Shown in pieces: positions 44,697 through 55,244 of a stretch of DNA of 64,000 bases. The translations under genes were made by a program, and so were the position numbers. The stretch lies in the NCBI GenBank assembly GCA_028455995.1, contig JABELC010000005.1, forward strand, positions 1,116,001 through 1,180,000, given 5' to 3'. Origin of the DNA: Scleromitrula shiraiana. Lineage: Eukaryota > Ascomycota > Leotiomycetes > Helotiales > Sclerotiniaceae. The notes below the pieces were generated by a model, which saw only the letters and a list, made by a program, of their open reading frames with translations, made no database searches and was not told the origin of the DNA. The first letter of the stretch is position 1, and every line of letters begins with the position of its first letter.

Positions 44697-46241
44697 TCAC
44701 GACCAAGTTGGCACAAACCCCTCTATATAACTCCGCTGCATATCCCCTATACACCTATCATCCCCCAACCCCTCACTCTCACTCTCATCTTCATTGACCT
44801 TTCCTTTTCCTATCGCGTTTTTCCGCGCGTTCTCTTCTTGCGGTGCTGCTTGGAGATAGGGATGATTATACTTGGGATTGCGGTTATATCCTGTTAGTTT
44901 GTGCGGTATTCTTAAGAGTCCTTGTTGTATTGGATTCTTTCCCTTTTCTTTTTCCTTTTCTATATCCCTATTCTTATTTTTATCCTCTCGTTGCTTTTCC
45001 GCCGCAACTACCTCTTTATCCCGTAATCGTTGTCGTTCTCTTTCTCGTTCTCTTTCTTTCTCCCGTCTCCGTTCATCCCTTTCCCTTTGCTTTTCCATCT
45101 CAACTTCCACCATACGAGCCTCAATTTCCCGTGCTCGTACAGCTCGTCTCTCTTGTTCTTGCTGTCTTTCTTTAGCGACCCGTAGAAGTCGAAGTTCTTC
45201 CCGTTTCTCCTCTTCAAGCTTACGACGTTGGATTTCTTGGATTTTTGCTGCTTGCTTGTCTTTTTCTTGAGCTTCGGCTTCGGCCTTTGCCTTTGCTTTT
45301 TTATTTTTAAGAGTTCGCTCTCTCTCTTCCTCTTTCAGTGCTGCTTCTTTTCTTTCCCTTTCTCGCTCCCTTTCTTTCTTCTCTTTCCTCCTTATTTCAG
45401 GTACTCTATCATCCCACGATACCCTCTCCCTATCCTTCTTATCTATCTTCCTCTCCGGGCCCCGATTTTGAACTATTCTTTTTAGGGCAAGGTCTTCGTT
45501 ATGTTCGTCAGAATCGTGTGCAGTTTGATTTTCACTTGATCTCTTGGTTTCGGGTTTCTCTCTTTCCTTCTCCTTTTCTTTGGCTATCTCTGATTTCCTT
45601 CTTTCCTCTTTTTCCGTGTCTTTGTTTTTATTGCCATCCTCTCTGTGAATTTCAGGTGAAGACTTCCTCAACTCGTTACTCCTTCTACTCTTCTCAAATT
45701 CTACATCTTCAGATCTCTTTCCAGCTTCTCCCTCCTTACTCTGGATAGGCTCCTCCACTCCATTAACATCCCTTTCTCTATCCATAACCTCACTTCCCCC
45801 GTGCCCTCTCCTCCTCCTCCTTCTCCTATGCTTCCTCCGTCGTCCTGATTTACAACTACCCTGTTCTTCCAACCCCCTATCCATCTCACCACTAATCTTC
45901 CCCTCCCTCCCCTTCTCCCTCCCCCTATTCATCTCACTTCCACCCTTACCCCCTAGCATCCCCTCTCCACCACCCTGCCCAGCAACCCTCAACCCAAACC
46001 TCATAATACTCCCTCCCAATCTTTTTCTAAACCCCCCTGGTCCTCCACTTTTCTCAATCCCACTTCCATCTATATTGATTCTCTGAGGTTTTGTAAAGAT
46101 CATTTTATCAACTGCTCCGCCTTTTTTAGTTCTTGCTTTGGGGTTTATCTTCCTGTTTTTGTCTTTGTCTAGGTTGGTGTCGATAGGGACGGTTATTGGT
46201 GCATCTAAACGCTCCAGGTGGGTGAGAGTGGGTGAGGCCAT
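44697..46241 (-). CDS. unknown highly charged coiled-coil protein
   Basis: Single exon, 514 residues. After a polar N terminus (MASPTLTHLERLDAPITVPI), a Gly/Arg-rich stretch and a poly-Arg patch near residue 145, most of the protein is a Glu/Arg/Lys-rich segment (about 200-430) with EKEREKPE, REREREKEA-like runs that predict a long single alpha helix or coiled coil. The C terminus (HKLTGYNRNPKYNHPYLQ, then CIGDMQRSYIEGFVPTWS) looks conserved and is not charged. No enzyme or membrane feature is seen and the family is not recognised. Charge bias makes opposite-strand open frames long; those are shadows. Its C-terminal motif recurs in the protein at 35640-36551. Confidence 0.7.
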   Translation of the reverse strand: MASPTLTHLERLDAPITVPIDTNLDKDKNRKINPKARTKKGGAVDKMIFTKPQRINIDGSGIEKSGGPGGFRKRLGGSIMRFGLRVAGQGGGEGMLGGKGGSEMNRGREKGREGKISGEMDRGLEEQGSCKSGRRRKHRRRRRRRGHGGSEVMDRERDVNGVEEPIQSKEGEAGKRSEDVEFEKSRRSNELRKSSPEIHREDGNKNKDTEKEERRKSEIAKEKEKEREKPETKRSSENQTAHDSDEHNEDLALKRIVQNRGPERKIDKKDRERVSWDDRVPEIRRKEKKERERERERKEAALKEEERERTLKNKKAKAKAEAEAQEKDKQAAKIQEIQRRKLEEEKREELRLLRVAKERQQEQERRAVRAREIEARMVEVEMEKQRERDERRREKERERERERQRLRDKEVVAAEKQREDKNKNRDIEKEKEKGKNPIQQGLLRIPHKLTGYNRNPKYNHPYLQAAPQEENARKNAIGKGKVNEDESESEGLGDDRCIGDMQRSYIEGFVPTWS

Positions 46242-47153
46242 TTATTTGTTTGTATAAAGATTGATTGGGGATGTGTTAAGAAGTTTCATTTGATGAGAAA
46301 GGGTTTGATTTTATGAGGTGAGATATGTATTGTGGATTACGTAGGGCTTGAGTTTAAGGAAGAAAGAGAGAATGTGAGACGAAAGTTTATAGTAATTGGG
46401 TGAATAGATGTTGTATGTGAATCTTCTAATCGTATATGTGAATAGGAATTAGTTTGAGATATTATATTCGTTGGTTTTTGTCATACGGACTAGTCATATA
46501 TACAGTATGAGTTGTATAGAGCGACAGAGAAGTTCAATAAGGGAATGATATTGGCGTTTGTGAATGTGTAGAGAAGTTAGCAGCGTAAGGGAGAGGTGTA
46601 TAAGTGTGAACAAGTGGATTGAAAAGGATTAATATTTCATTTGATTCTCTTCTGTGATTGTCGTGGAGAAGGAATAGGGGATGGGAAATAAGAGTGTTAA
46701 TATCCGGGATTCCGTGTTTACACTCACATCACAGTCATAGTATGATTGCTAGACTAGGCAAGAGGAAAATTGTTTAGGAGCTATCATCTCACACATATCA
46801 TGTATTTACATTAACCATGAGAGCTCCGGTTGAAAATCAATGTGAATAACAACTAGCTATTTACAATATATGTGATTCTTCTATCTTTTCAAAAGTAATA
46901 AATTCGCCGACTCCAACATACTAAGTATTTTATCCAATGCCGCCGTTTTATATTCCAGTACCATTAATTAGATCATATCCCAAGATCCCCTTACATAACC
47001 TCTTAGATATCGCCAAAATTCGCTTAAATCATTACTTTTCTTGGACAGCTTCCTATCATATGAGCTTTTTATGACGATAGCAACGCTTTCCTATGCTCTG
47101 CAATCCATCCCACTCATTATCCACTATTCAACTCTTTCACTTTCCATTGCCCT
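46242..47153. other. intergenic, upstream of the charged coiled-coil gene
   Basis: About 0.9 kb between the start of the charged coiled-coil gene and the stop of the ubiquitin-like-fold gene, both on the minus strand. G/T-rich near 46250-46650, A/T-rich after. No gene or element is seen. Confidence 0.65.
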
Positions 47154-48956
47154 TCACCTTGGAAACGCCAATTTCCTCCCCAAAACCTCCATATTGTTCT
47201 GTGCCTCCACATCATCCTCAAGTGCATTTCCCACTTCCCACCATTCCTGTCTCGTCATCTCAGCTCCTTGCAATGCAATGAGTTGTCGAACCGTGGGTGC
47301 ATCTAAGAGATCTGGATGGAGCGTTTCGCGTGCGAATGGGGGGGTATCTATAGATGGTTGTGCGTAGAATGGAGCACGAGGGAGATAATCGGGTAAATTT
47401 TTGATGTTTACAGACCGGCTTGGTGATGATGGGGGTTCTGTTGGAGGCGGAGGTATTCTAGCCGGTGTGTCTTGGTATGTGTGTGTAAGAGGAGGAGTGG
47501 AGAAATTGCAGGCTCGAGTGTTGACACTTCCGAATATGTTGATCGCTGAGTAGGGTCGAGGAATCGGAGATACAGGTGATGGTGAGTTGAATCTATGAGA
47601 TGTGCGAATGGGAGGAGGAGTAGGATTGGACTTGAGAGAGGAACTCCTGATAGTACCCAATACGTTGGTCGATGGGAGAGATTGAAAAATGTTGTTTTGA
47701 GGTAAAGGTGATGGTGTGTTAAATCTGTGGGATGTACGGGTGAGGGGAGTGATCGGCTGGAAATTTTGAGGACTGTCATTGACTAATTTGATGGTTTCGG
47801 ATGGTTGCCAACGTGATAACCCTGGCGATGGCTTAAATGGTTGAGGACGAACAATTGGAGTAGCTTTTTGAGGGGACAGACTGAATGATGATCGTGGTGA
47901 GGTAGCGGGTTTACGGGTATGAGTATTGCTCGGTGGTGGTGCAGACGCACTTGGAGCCCTTCCAAAGGGTAATGCATACGTGTATGGCTTTGCTAAGAAG
48001 GAAGTATGCTTGCCAGTATGTGTATTGTTCGTAGACACGCCTGGAACATTTCCCCAGGCAAACCCATTGGTAGATGGTTGTGGTGAAGAGGAGGTATACC
48101 CGGTAGTACGAAAAGCACTCTGCAAAGTAGGTCTGATTTGATCCTCTCCCCAAGCAAATCCATTGGTTTGTGGTTGTGGTGAAAATCTTACTCGCTTGCC
48201 AAGTTCATTGTTAGGTGACGCAGAAGCATCCGGGGCTTTTGCCCAAAGAAATGCATGGATGTCGTCTCTGTCGAGAAATCTTCTACTTGCACTGATGGGT
48301 GTCCCCGACCTCGAGCTTCCCGATGGAGAACCTGGATGTTGAAAGCCATTGTATCCTGAGTCGCTATTTGGAGTAGAAGTCCTAGGGGTGTAACTGCTGA
48401 GTGGTGTATCTCGTCTGGGTTCTTGACCTCTAATCGGTCTGGCATAATCACCATCAGTCCACACAATAGCTTCTAATGTTGCATGGTCCCCAATAAGAAG
48501 TTGTTCTAATACCTCATCGTTTTCTACTTGTCCTTGAGCCCAATACAATGCTATTTGGCTAGGAGGTATTAGGAGGTGATCATGAATCATCGATTTGACA
48601 TTTAAGATGGTGTATAGTGGCGAGACATTGAGAATGATTCGAGAGCCACCTTCGACATTGATATAAAGAGTATTACATGGGGTATAGACCTCTTCCATAA
48701 GAGCGAGAGTACTTCCTCTGCGTGCCATATTGGATGTTTGAATTGAGTTGTAGCCTGCACTTGAATTGGAACTGTTAAAGTCCTCTAGATCCTGACCACG
48801 ATCCAAACTTTGAGTATCAGATGGTGACGACTCAGAGGCTTTTTGCATTTGTGAATTGTTTTTTCTGATCTTGTTGACAAGCTCCACATGAAAAGTACCG
48901 TTTGGGAGTTTCAACACTTCGTAGTTCGAAAACTCATTTGTATTGAAAACATCCAT
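47154..48956 (-). CDS. unknown protein with a divergent ubiquitin-like domain and NGFAWG repeats
   Basis: Single exon, 600 residues from the only suitable ATG (MDVFNTNEFSNYEVLK); the open frame continues upstream without another ATG. Residues about 96-166 look like a beta-grasp domain: LYINVEGGSRIILNVSP, TILNVKSMIHDHLLIPPSQ, LYWAQGQVENDEVLEQL, DHATLEAIV, following the ubiquitin order of strands, the IPPxQ helix end and the ENDE..L turn. No C-terminal Gly-Gly is present, so it would be an internal domain, not a modifier. The rest is Ser/Pro/Thr-rich and contains degenerate repeats, twice NGFAWG followed by about 12 residues, and twice RTSHRFN(T/S)PSP. I do not recognise the protein. Confidence 0.7.
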   Translation of the reverse strand: MDVFNTNEFSNYEVLKLPNGTFHVELVNKIRKNNSQMQKASESSPSDTQSLDRGQDLEDFNSSNSSAGYNSIQTSNMARRGSTLALMEEVYTPCNTLYINVEGGSRIILNVSPLYTILNVKSMIHDHLLIPPSQIALYWAQGQVENDEVLEQLLIGDHATLEAIVWTDGDYARPIRGQEPRRDTPLSSYTPRTSTPNSDSGYNGFQHPGSPSGSSRSGTPISASRRFLDRDDIHAFLWAKAPDASASPNNELGKRVRFSPQPQTNGFAWGEDQIRPTLQSAFRTTGYTSSSPQPSTNGFAWGNVPGVSTNNTHTGKHTSFLAKPYTYALPFGRAPSASAPPPSNTHTRKPATSPRSSFSLSPQKATPIVRPQPFKPSPGLSRWQPSETIKLVNDSPQNFQPITPLTRTSHRFNTPSPLPQNNIFQSLPSTNVLGTIRSSSLKSNPTPPPIRTSHRFNSPSPVSPIPRPYSAINIFGSVNTRACNFSTPPLTHTYQDTPARIPPPPTEPPSSPSRSVNIKNLPDYLPRAPFYAQPSIDTPPFARETLHPDLLDAPTVRQLIALQGAEMTRQEWWEVGNALEDDVEAQNNMEVLGRKLAFPR

Positions 48957-49576
48957 TGTTAAAGATTCTCGTTTTGTTTTATTTGAATCTTTATGTTTTG
49001 TGCGGAATTTTGTGGAATTCTTTGTGGTTAAAATAGCCTCATTTCCTTTGTTTTGATGGATATTTTGATATGACTCTATACCCAGTATACATAGTAGTTT
49101 TGAGCGAAAATGAAGCCAATAAACATTCGAGGCAAAGAGGCTGAAATCCACGGATATCAATGATACTGATCATAAAACAGTCATACAATTTGGATTAGAT
49201 CAAATTTGAAGTAACTCTGGCTGGAATTTGGACTTTGGACTTTGGACTTTGGACTCTGGGGATGAATATCAACATCATCTATGGATATTATTAGAATAGC
49301 GGTTGCCCAGGTGTTGATTTCGGATTCAAAATAAAACATTAATAAATGTTGCCAATAGATTGAATAATAATCACCCGGGCATACAGTGAATTAAAATACA
49401 CCACTACAGTATATATACTGGAGCCAAACCGTGATACTTTCAAGAGCCTTGGAAATCTTCAGTACTTGGAGTTCAATAAATACTCCACGAAGATGCAAAG
49501 TCAAACTAATTTATGAAGTTATACATATGTACCAAATATATCCTTGTTTCAGAGCGTACTTCGATTAATCCTTAAC
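48957..49576. other. divergent promoter region
   Basis: 620 bp between two unknown genes. It contains four tandem TTTGGAC units near 49230-49257. No gene is seen. Confidence 0.65.
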
Positions 49577-52546
49577 ATGGCCACAGGTAGACGAAAGGAA
49601 AACAACAAAACTCATCCATATGTTGACTCCACCTTCGACGCTTCATCTACCAAAGGTGAAAAAACTCGCAGGTTCACCTCTAAATCCATACCCAATGCCT
49701 CAATACAAATCAACTATTCATCTAACTTACCTCGACCTACTGGAAACCAGAAAGTTGCTAACGAGCACCAAAATCAGTTTGGGACATACAGCAATCAGAA
49801 CCCCTCGTTCACAAATCGCAGACGTCTCAACAACGAGATGGAAGAGTTACCACCATTAATACCACCAACCAATAGCCGAGGTGGATATCGTTCAAGAGGC
49901 AATCCCATGAGCTTTCATGCTCGCAAGACAGCAAACATTGGGTCTTCTCCTACGATGCGCTTCGCAGACTCAAGAGATGCGGACACTGAAAAGTTTTCCA
50001 AACGGTCTGAAACATTTGAAAACCACCAAAATCATCGGGTGAGAAATTTCGATCAAGTTGATATATCTGACGACGAACTATCTATGGGTACAGCAGCCAA
50101 TTTTTCGAAGACCAAAGAGTCGCGTGAAACAAGTACACCTAAGAGACAAAAATTACCGGACGCAGGTACCAGTGGAACAGCGGGCACTGCAAAATCACAT
50201 ATGCGAGGAATCCAACCGTGGGTGCCCCTTAAACTCACTAAGGATGATTTTGGTATCACAGAGAGATCTGACGAGATCGACGCTAATAACTTGCCATGGC
50301 CGGCCACTCCAGGCGCAGGATCACCAATGGTAGGCTTTGGTTATCAATCATCAATAGGCAGTGGTTCTAAAACCAACATTGCCCGGCGAGATCCATACTA
50401 CTCACCAACAGTCAACCTAAATCCTCCAACTCCTGGAAGCGGTGGGGATATTGACGCCATTAAACTTAATTCATATATGTTCAAACTTCAAGCAACAAGA
50501 GCCGAGAAAGCTGCTCAAGCCCGTGCCAATATTGCCACATCTCCAATTCCTCGGGACCCCCCATCAAGTCCATCAAGAGGCGATCGTGGCTGGTGGAATG
50601 GTTGGGGAAACCCGTCAGCAAGCGTCGAAAAAGAGGATTATGAGCCTGGTGCTGTACAACTTCCATCTTCCTCTGAATCAGGAACCTATGATCAAACCCC
50701 AACGCATGAATTTCATACTTCGCACGGTTCAGAAACTCCCATTAATCAAACTACACAACAAACCGAGAAACTAATTTCTCCTACCGAGACACATGCTCCT
50801 GTATGGAGCACCCCAAAAACTTATCCTTCACCGAATTTTGATTCTCAACGTGTTACTACTCCAGATGGAAGACCTCATTATTCATCGCCGTTGCCGACAA
50901 TACACACGTCCAAATCGAATCACTCTGAAGAACACTCTTACGCAGAACCTGACGAGGCTGCCATCTCTACCGAGAATGATGCTCCTATCTCATCTACATC
51001 AATTAGATCTGAAACACCAGCAAGATATGATGGAACAGCTACTGAATATATTGAAGATAGAGCTAGTCAAAACGAGAGGAGTTTTGGGCCATCCCCTCCA
51101 GTTGTTGAAAGTGACAAACCGAATTCAACCGAGTCAGGTAAAAGCAGAAGCAGCAGTGAGCTTTCAGATCCCCCCAGTGAAGCAGGATCTGATCCATTTG
51201 AAGACAAAAAACAGCGTATCGAGAAAAAAGAAGAAGGTAAAAAAGATAATGATAAGGAAGCCTCGTTGTCTTTTGAACCCTTGGACTCTGGAGCGTTTGA
51301 CATCACGGAAGTCTTTACAATGGCCAAGAAGGATTCCAATTTTGAACTCACAAATCTTCTTTTCAATGTTGTGCCGAGAAGTATCTCTTTACAAGTGATC
51401 GCAGATGAAGAGGAGGTACTTGACACAAGCTTGAAGAAAAGGAGTCCATGGATTCGACCACTATCCGACAACATCAAACAAATCATTCCCCAAGATCCAC
51501 ACAGTTCCCAAATGGCAGAAGTATTATCAGAGGTCGAACAATTGCTCCTAGCCATCTGGGTAGCCGTAGAATCAATCGTCATTGTGTATTTTGCAGATCT
51601 CAGTGGTAAGTGATTACAGTTTACTGCACTATTGAACAGAACTAACTAGCAAATCATAGATGATTTCAACCACCGCATTCTCGAAGAACAATCTCGTCGC
51701 TGGCAGATCGAAATCTACTGCAAGTATGAACTTCTAGTTCCATTGCTCATCATCATTAATGGCTGGAGGGAGAATTATTTCGAGATGTGCAATATTAAGA
51801 AGCGTTCTTGGCGTTTTGAGAGAGCCAATCCCTACCGCAGTCTCTTCGAGAAGAACATCGCAAATCCTGATTTCTCATACGGATCTTTTACGTATCTTGC
51901 TGCCTTACAGAATGCAATTGCTGCTGCTAAAGGTGCATACAAACTAGCTTCCATGAAGGGTCGAAAATTCCAAAGTCTACTTGGCAAGAACAGACAGATG
52001 CTAGGTGCAGAATACGAAAGCTGCCTGAGTAGTTTAAGGCAATTTAACAAAATTCTCGTAACCAGAGATTGGAAAATTCAATCCGAAGCTCCTTCTCTCA
52101 CCAAACAACCTTCGGACAATATTACACCGGAAAGTGTTACACCCGAGCACGATGTTGCTGATACCGAAGAAAACGACATATCGAGTAGCACCGTTTATCC
52201 GGAGATGGTAAAAGACATTGACATGGGCTCAGGATATTGGGAGCAACAGGCGAGACCTAGATTCTTTCTTGCTCCGTCTGAATCTACGGTTGATGCTCCA
52301 CAAACACCAATGCCATCGCCACCGATCGAGGAGGAGGAGGAGGCAATAGAGAATGAAGTTCATGACTATTCTGACGAGGAGTATGTTAGCAATGTCAAGA
52401 ATGAGCCTGAAGGACCGGTTCGTCGCTCTTTGCGAGGACATGGTTCAGCCGGAATTCCTTTTCAGAGAATACCACTTCAGGTGGATGTTTCGAGCTCCGT
52501 GGGTGATAGTGCTATGAACGAAGATGAATACTATGAGACTCCGTAG
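49577..52546 (+). CDS. unknown 971-residue protein with conserved C-terminal helical domain
   Basis: Exons 49577-51605 and 51660-52546. The first ATG is MATGRRKENNK; codons before it are leader. Residues 1 to about 580 are Ser/Thr/Pro/Asn-rich and disordered, with WVPLKLTKDDFGITE and a block DIDAIKLNSYMFKLQATRA as possible short conserved motifs. From about residue 590 an ordered region appears: FDITEVFTMAKKDSNFEL, LLFNVVPRSISLQVIA, EVEQLLLAIWVAVESIVIVY, RRWQIEIYCKYELLVPLLII, SWRFERANPYRSLFEKNIAN, FTYLAALQNAIAAAKGAYKL, LGAEYESCLSSLRQFNKIL. It has amphipathic helices but no clear membrane span or known signature. The tail is acidic. The 54-nt intron joins ADLS to DDFNHR. Family not recognised. 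Confidence 0.72.
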
Positions 52547-53039
52547 AAGATGGAAAGGGAAGGGAGCGTTGAGATTGAGTGCTTTTGGCCCGAGTTTTTT
52601 TTAGTCTTTGGTGGTTTGCTGGTGAAAATTCCCAGTTAGTAGCCAGATATACACTCAGTCATGAGATGATAGTTTGGAGAGAATGAACCGAAAACGATAT
52701 TAGTTCTTCTTAATTTGCTTGTAAGAGTATCCATATGTTATTTAATACAGAAAAGTTGTTGTTTCATAAAGATGTCTTTGTATTATGTTGCCGGATTGCT
52801 TTAAACAACCATATATGAAGAAAATTGGCAAATAGATAGAGAAACCTGCCCTTTCGGGTGGATGATTGAATAGTATTTTGTATTCTAAAGGGTTTTGAAT
52901 ATACAATCCCCTAAAGCAGTAAACTTTTCTCTAATAGCACACTCAGCAAAATCACAGCAGAGAGAAGAAAAAAATGTCTAATTACACAAGGATCCTCAAT
53001 CTCAGACTCTTTTTATGTTCCTATTCATACACCTCTTCT
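52547..53039. other. intergenic, convergent 3' ends
   Basis: 493 bp, A/T-rich 3' flanks of the 971-residue gene (+) and the MIC12 gene (-). Nothing notable is seen. Confidence 0.65.
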
Positions 53040-53960
53040 TTAAGCCCTCGGTCTATGCCTCTCCTCCAAAGCCTCCTTAACAGACTTGTCGGAATTTCTT
53101 GGGCCCTCAAACCTTGCCCTCAGCGCTCTCTCTACATCAGATTCCTTTTTTGCTTCCTTCGCCGCATCCTTCGCCTCCTCTACCTTCTCCTCTACCTTTC
53201 CTACAGCTGCTCTCGCAAGATCCCTCCCTTTCTCAATGCCCCTTTGAACAGCATCTCGAACAGTACTTCTTGCCGCATCCACAGTGCCTTTACTCTGATT
53301 CTCGATTTCATGTTTTGCTTTCTCACTTTTAACTTCAGCTTCCCTGAGTTTCTCCCTTGATAATTCCGCGATTATGCCAGCCCCACCCCTTGCCTCAGCA
53401 GCAGTTCTCTCAGCCCCCGCAACAGCCCCAGTAGCTCCTCTCTTGATCTCTTCCCCCACCCTCCCAACAGCTCCCTCACTCCTCTCCCTAACAACCCTCT
53501 CTCCCCTCTCTACCCCTTCCCTCCCCTCCTTAATCCCCCACCCCAATAACCCCGCGACCTTCCCCTCCAACTCCTCTCTCACACCCACCCAATCCGTCCT
53601 CTGCACCCACCTCACTCCATTCTCAACCTCCGCATTCCATCGGTCCTTCGCCGCCTCAACCAATGTACTTCTCTCCTCCCTCGCCAATTCCTGGCGTGTT
53701 TTAGGCGCCGGTATCGGTGTTTCTTCTAGTAGGGATTGAAGGACTCGCGATTGCGAACGTAGTGCTAAGGCTTGTGATTGGCGATTTCGTTCGTGGGCTA
53801 GGACAGTTAGGTAGGCGAGGGAAAGAGTGAGAGTTACGCCTCCTGTCTATTTAATTTAACATATTAGACGGCAGTCTTTAAATAGAATCCGAAGATATCT
53901 TTTTTACAAAAAAATACAGAGAGCGAAGTGTGAACATACAAAGCCAGTAGTAAAACCCAT
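53040..53960 (-). CDS. MIC12: MICOS complex subunit Mic12 (Aim5)
   Basis: Exons 53940-53960 and 53040-53846 encode 275 residues; the first exon is only 21 nt. The start MGFTTGFTGGVTLTLSLAYL then TVLAHERNRQSQALALR is the hallmark N terminus of fungal Mic12/Aim5, with a Gly-rich transmembrane segment (about residues 8-24) and a Gln/Ala/Leu-rich amphipathic helix after it. The remainder is a long Ala/Glu/Arg/Lys-rich helical stretch (ELAREERSTLVEAAKDRWN, VRWVQRTDWVGVREELEGK, repeated Glu-Lys-Ala runs). MICOS holds crista junctions at the mitochondrial inner membrane. The 93-nt intron begins GTATGT and ends AATAG. Its promoter is shared with the bL17m gene. Confidence 0.85.
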
Positions 53961-54344
53961 ATTTAAACGATTTAGGGTGCGCAGGATGCGCTTTTTAGCA
54001 GTAGAAAATTTCCCCGACTATAGATATATGCGAATTGATCATAGAAATACAAGCAGGAGAGTCGTGGCTCCAAGGAGCGTTGGCGAATTGAAATAAACCC
54101 AGGGTACAAAGTAGTGAAGTGATGTCGATGAACGAGCTTTCAAGATTTTGAAGATCGACTACCCTGTCGAACCCGCGTTTGCGGGCGGCGGGATGCGGGT
54201 GGCCTCGCCAAAACTTTTCCGCCTCGTCGAAATTCAGATGTACGGCATATTGACTGTCTATCATCCTACCAATTCGAGCCTGCACTCGCTCTTCTACGAA
54301 TATATTTGTCTCCTTACTAGATACCAAGAAGGCGACGATATATA
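53961..54344. promoter_or_regulatory. divergent promoter of two mitochondrial genes
   Basis: 384 bp between MIC12 (-) and bL17m (+). It contains a GC-rich patch with the perfect hairpin CCCGC-GTTT-GCGGG at 54172-54185 followed by GCGGCGGGATGCGGGTGG. This stands out from the A/T-rich surroundings. A regulatory role is inference. Confidence 0.45.
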
Positions 54345-55058
54345 ATGGCAGGCGGAAGACTCAAATATCGTCATTTGGGACGTACATCGTCCCATCGTCA
54401 GGCCCTCCTTCGAAACCTCGTAACCTCACTCTTCACACACGAATCCATATCAACGACATGGCCCAAAGCAAAAGAAGCGCAAAGATTGGCAGAGAAGTTA
54501 ATTACATTGGGGAAAAAGAATACAGAGGCTAGTAGACGGAGGGCTTTAAGTATTTTTTACGTGAGTCTCCAACCTTTTGGATCCAATATAATCTGGCGTT
54601 TTTCTTAAATCACTATACTAACAATATTCATATATAAGACCCCCCACGATCTTCTCCCCAAATTATTCGGCCCTCTCCGCGAACGATATGCCAGTCGTCC
54701 AGGAGGCTACACACGAGTTCTTCGAATTGAGCCTCTAAAACCCGATCAAGCGCCCTCCGCAATTCTAGAATTAGTAGATGGACCCAAGGACATGCGATTT
54801 GCGATGACAGCAAGGACGGTAGAGACGTTAAGGAAACAGGGGAAACCGATTAATGATATGACGGCGAGGAATATAGAAAAGGTGACGAGGTTCAGAGAGG
54901 GAGGCGAGAAGGCTCTTGAGGATATGATTAAGAAGATTGGACATTTGAAAATTCAGGAGAGGGATGATGTTCCGTTTGATGGGTTGGAGGAGGAGGATGA
55001 TAAGGGGAAGAAAGAGGGAAATAAAAAGAGAGAGAGAAGGTGGGGTGGTGAAATTTAG
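54345..55058 (+). CDS. mitochondrial large-subunit ribosomal protein bL17m
   Basis: Exons 54345-54560 and 54639-55058 encode 211 residues. It starts MAGGRLKYRHLGRTSSHRQA, very close to bacterial L17 (MRHRKxGRxLxRxxxHRxAM), and continues LLRNLVTSLFTHESISTTWP, KAKEAQRLAEKLITLGKK, RRRALSIFY, then DLLPKLFGPLRERYASRPGG, YTRVLRI, PSAILELVDGPKDMRF. The C-terminal fungal extension is Lys/Glu-rich. As usual for this protein no separate presequence is evident; the N terminus is itself basic. The 78-nt intron ends with TATAAG and joins IFY to TPHDLLPK in phase 0. Confidence 0.92.
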
Positions 55059-55244
55059 GTTGTTTTCCTTCTTTCTCGGCCAAATTCTGGGTGGTCGTTC
55101 TCAATCATGTGTATCGTGCGGGATGATGAGGATGTATACCAAATGTATATGTATAGAACATGAGTGCATGGGAAGGCGTTTTATTTATGCGATCTCTAAA
55201 CTACATTAAAGGATTGAAGACAGCTAAATTAGCTGGCGAGGGTA

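Noticed and set aside
44843..45748. Several plus-strand open frames rich in Phe, Leu and Ser that look like membrane proteins
   Set aside because: They are the reverse reading of the Glu/Arg/Lys-rich coiled-coil segment; GAA/GAG and AGA codons read backwards as TTC/CTC and TCT.
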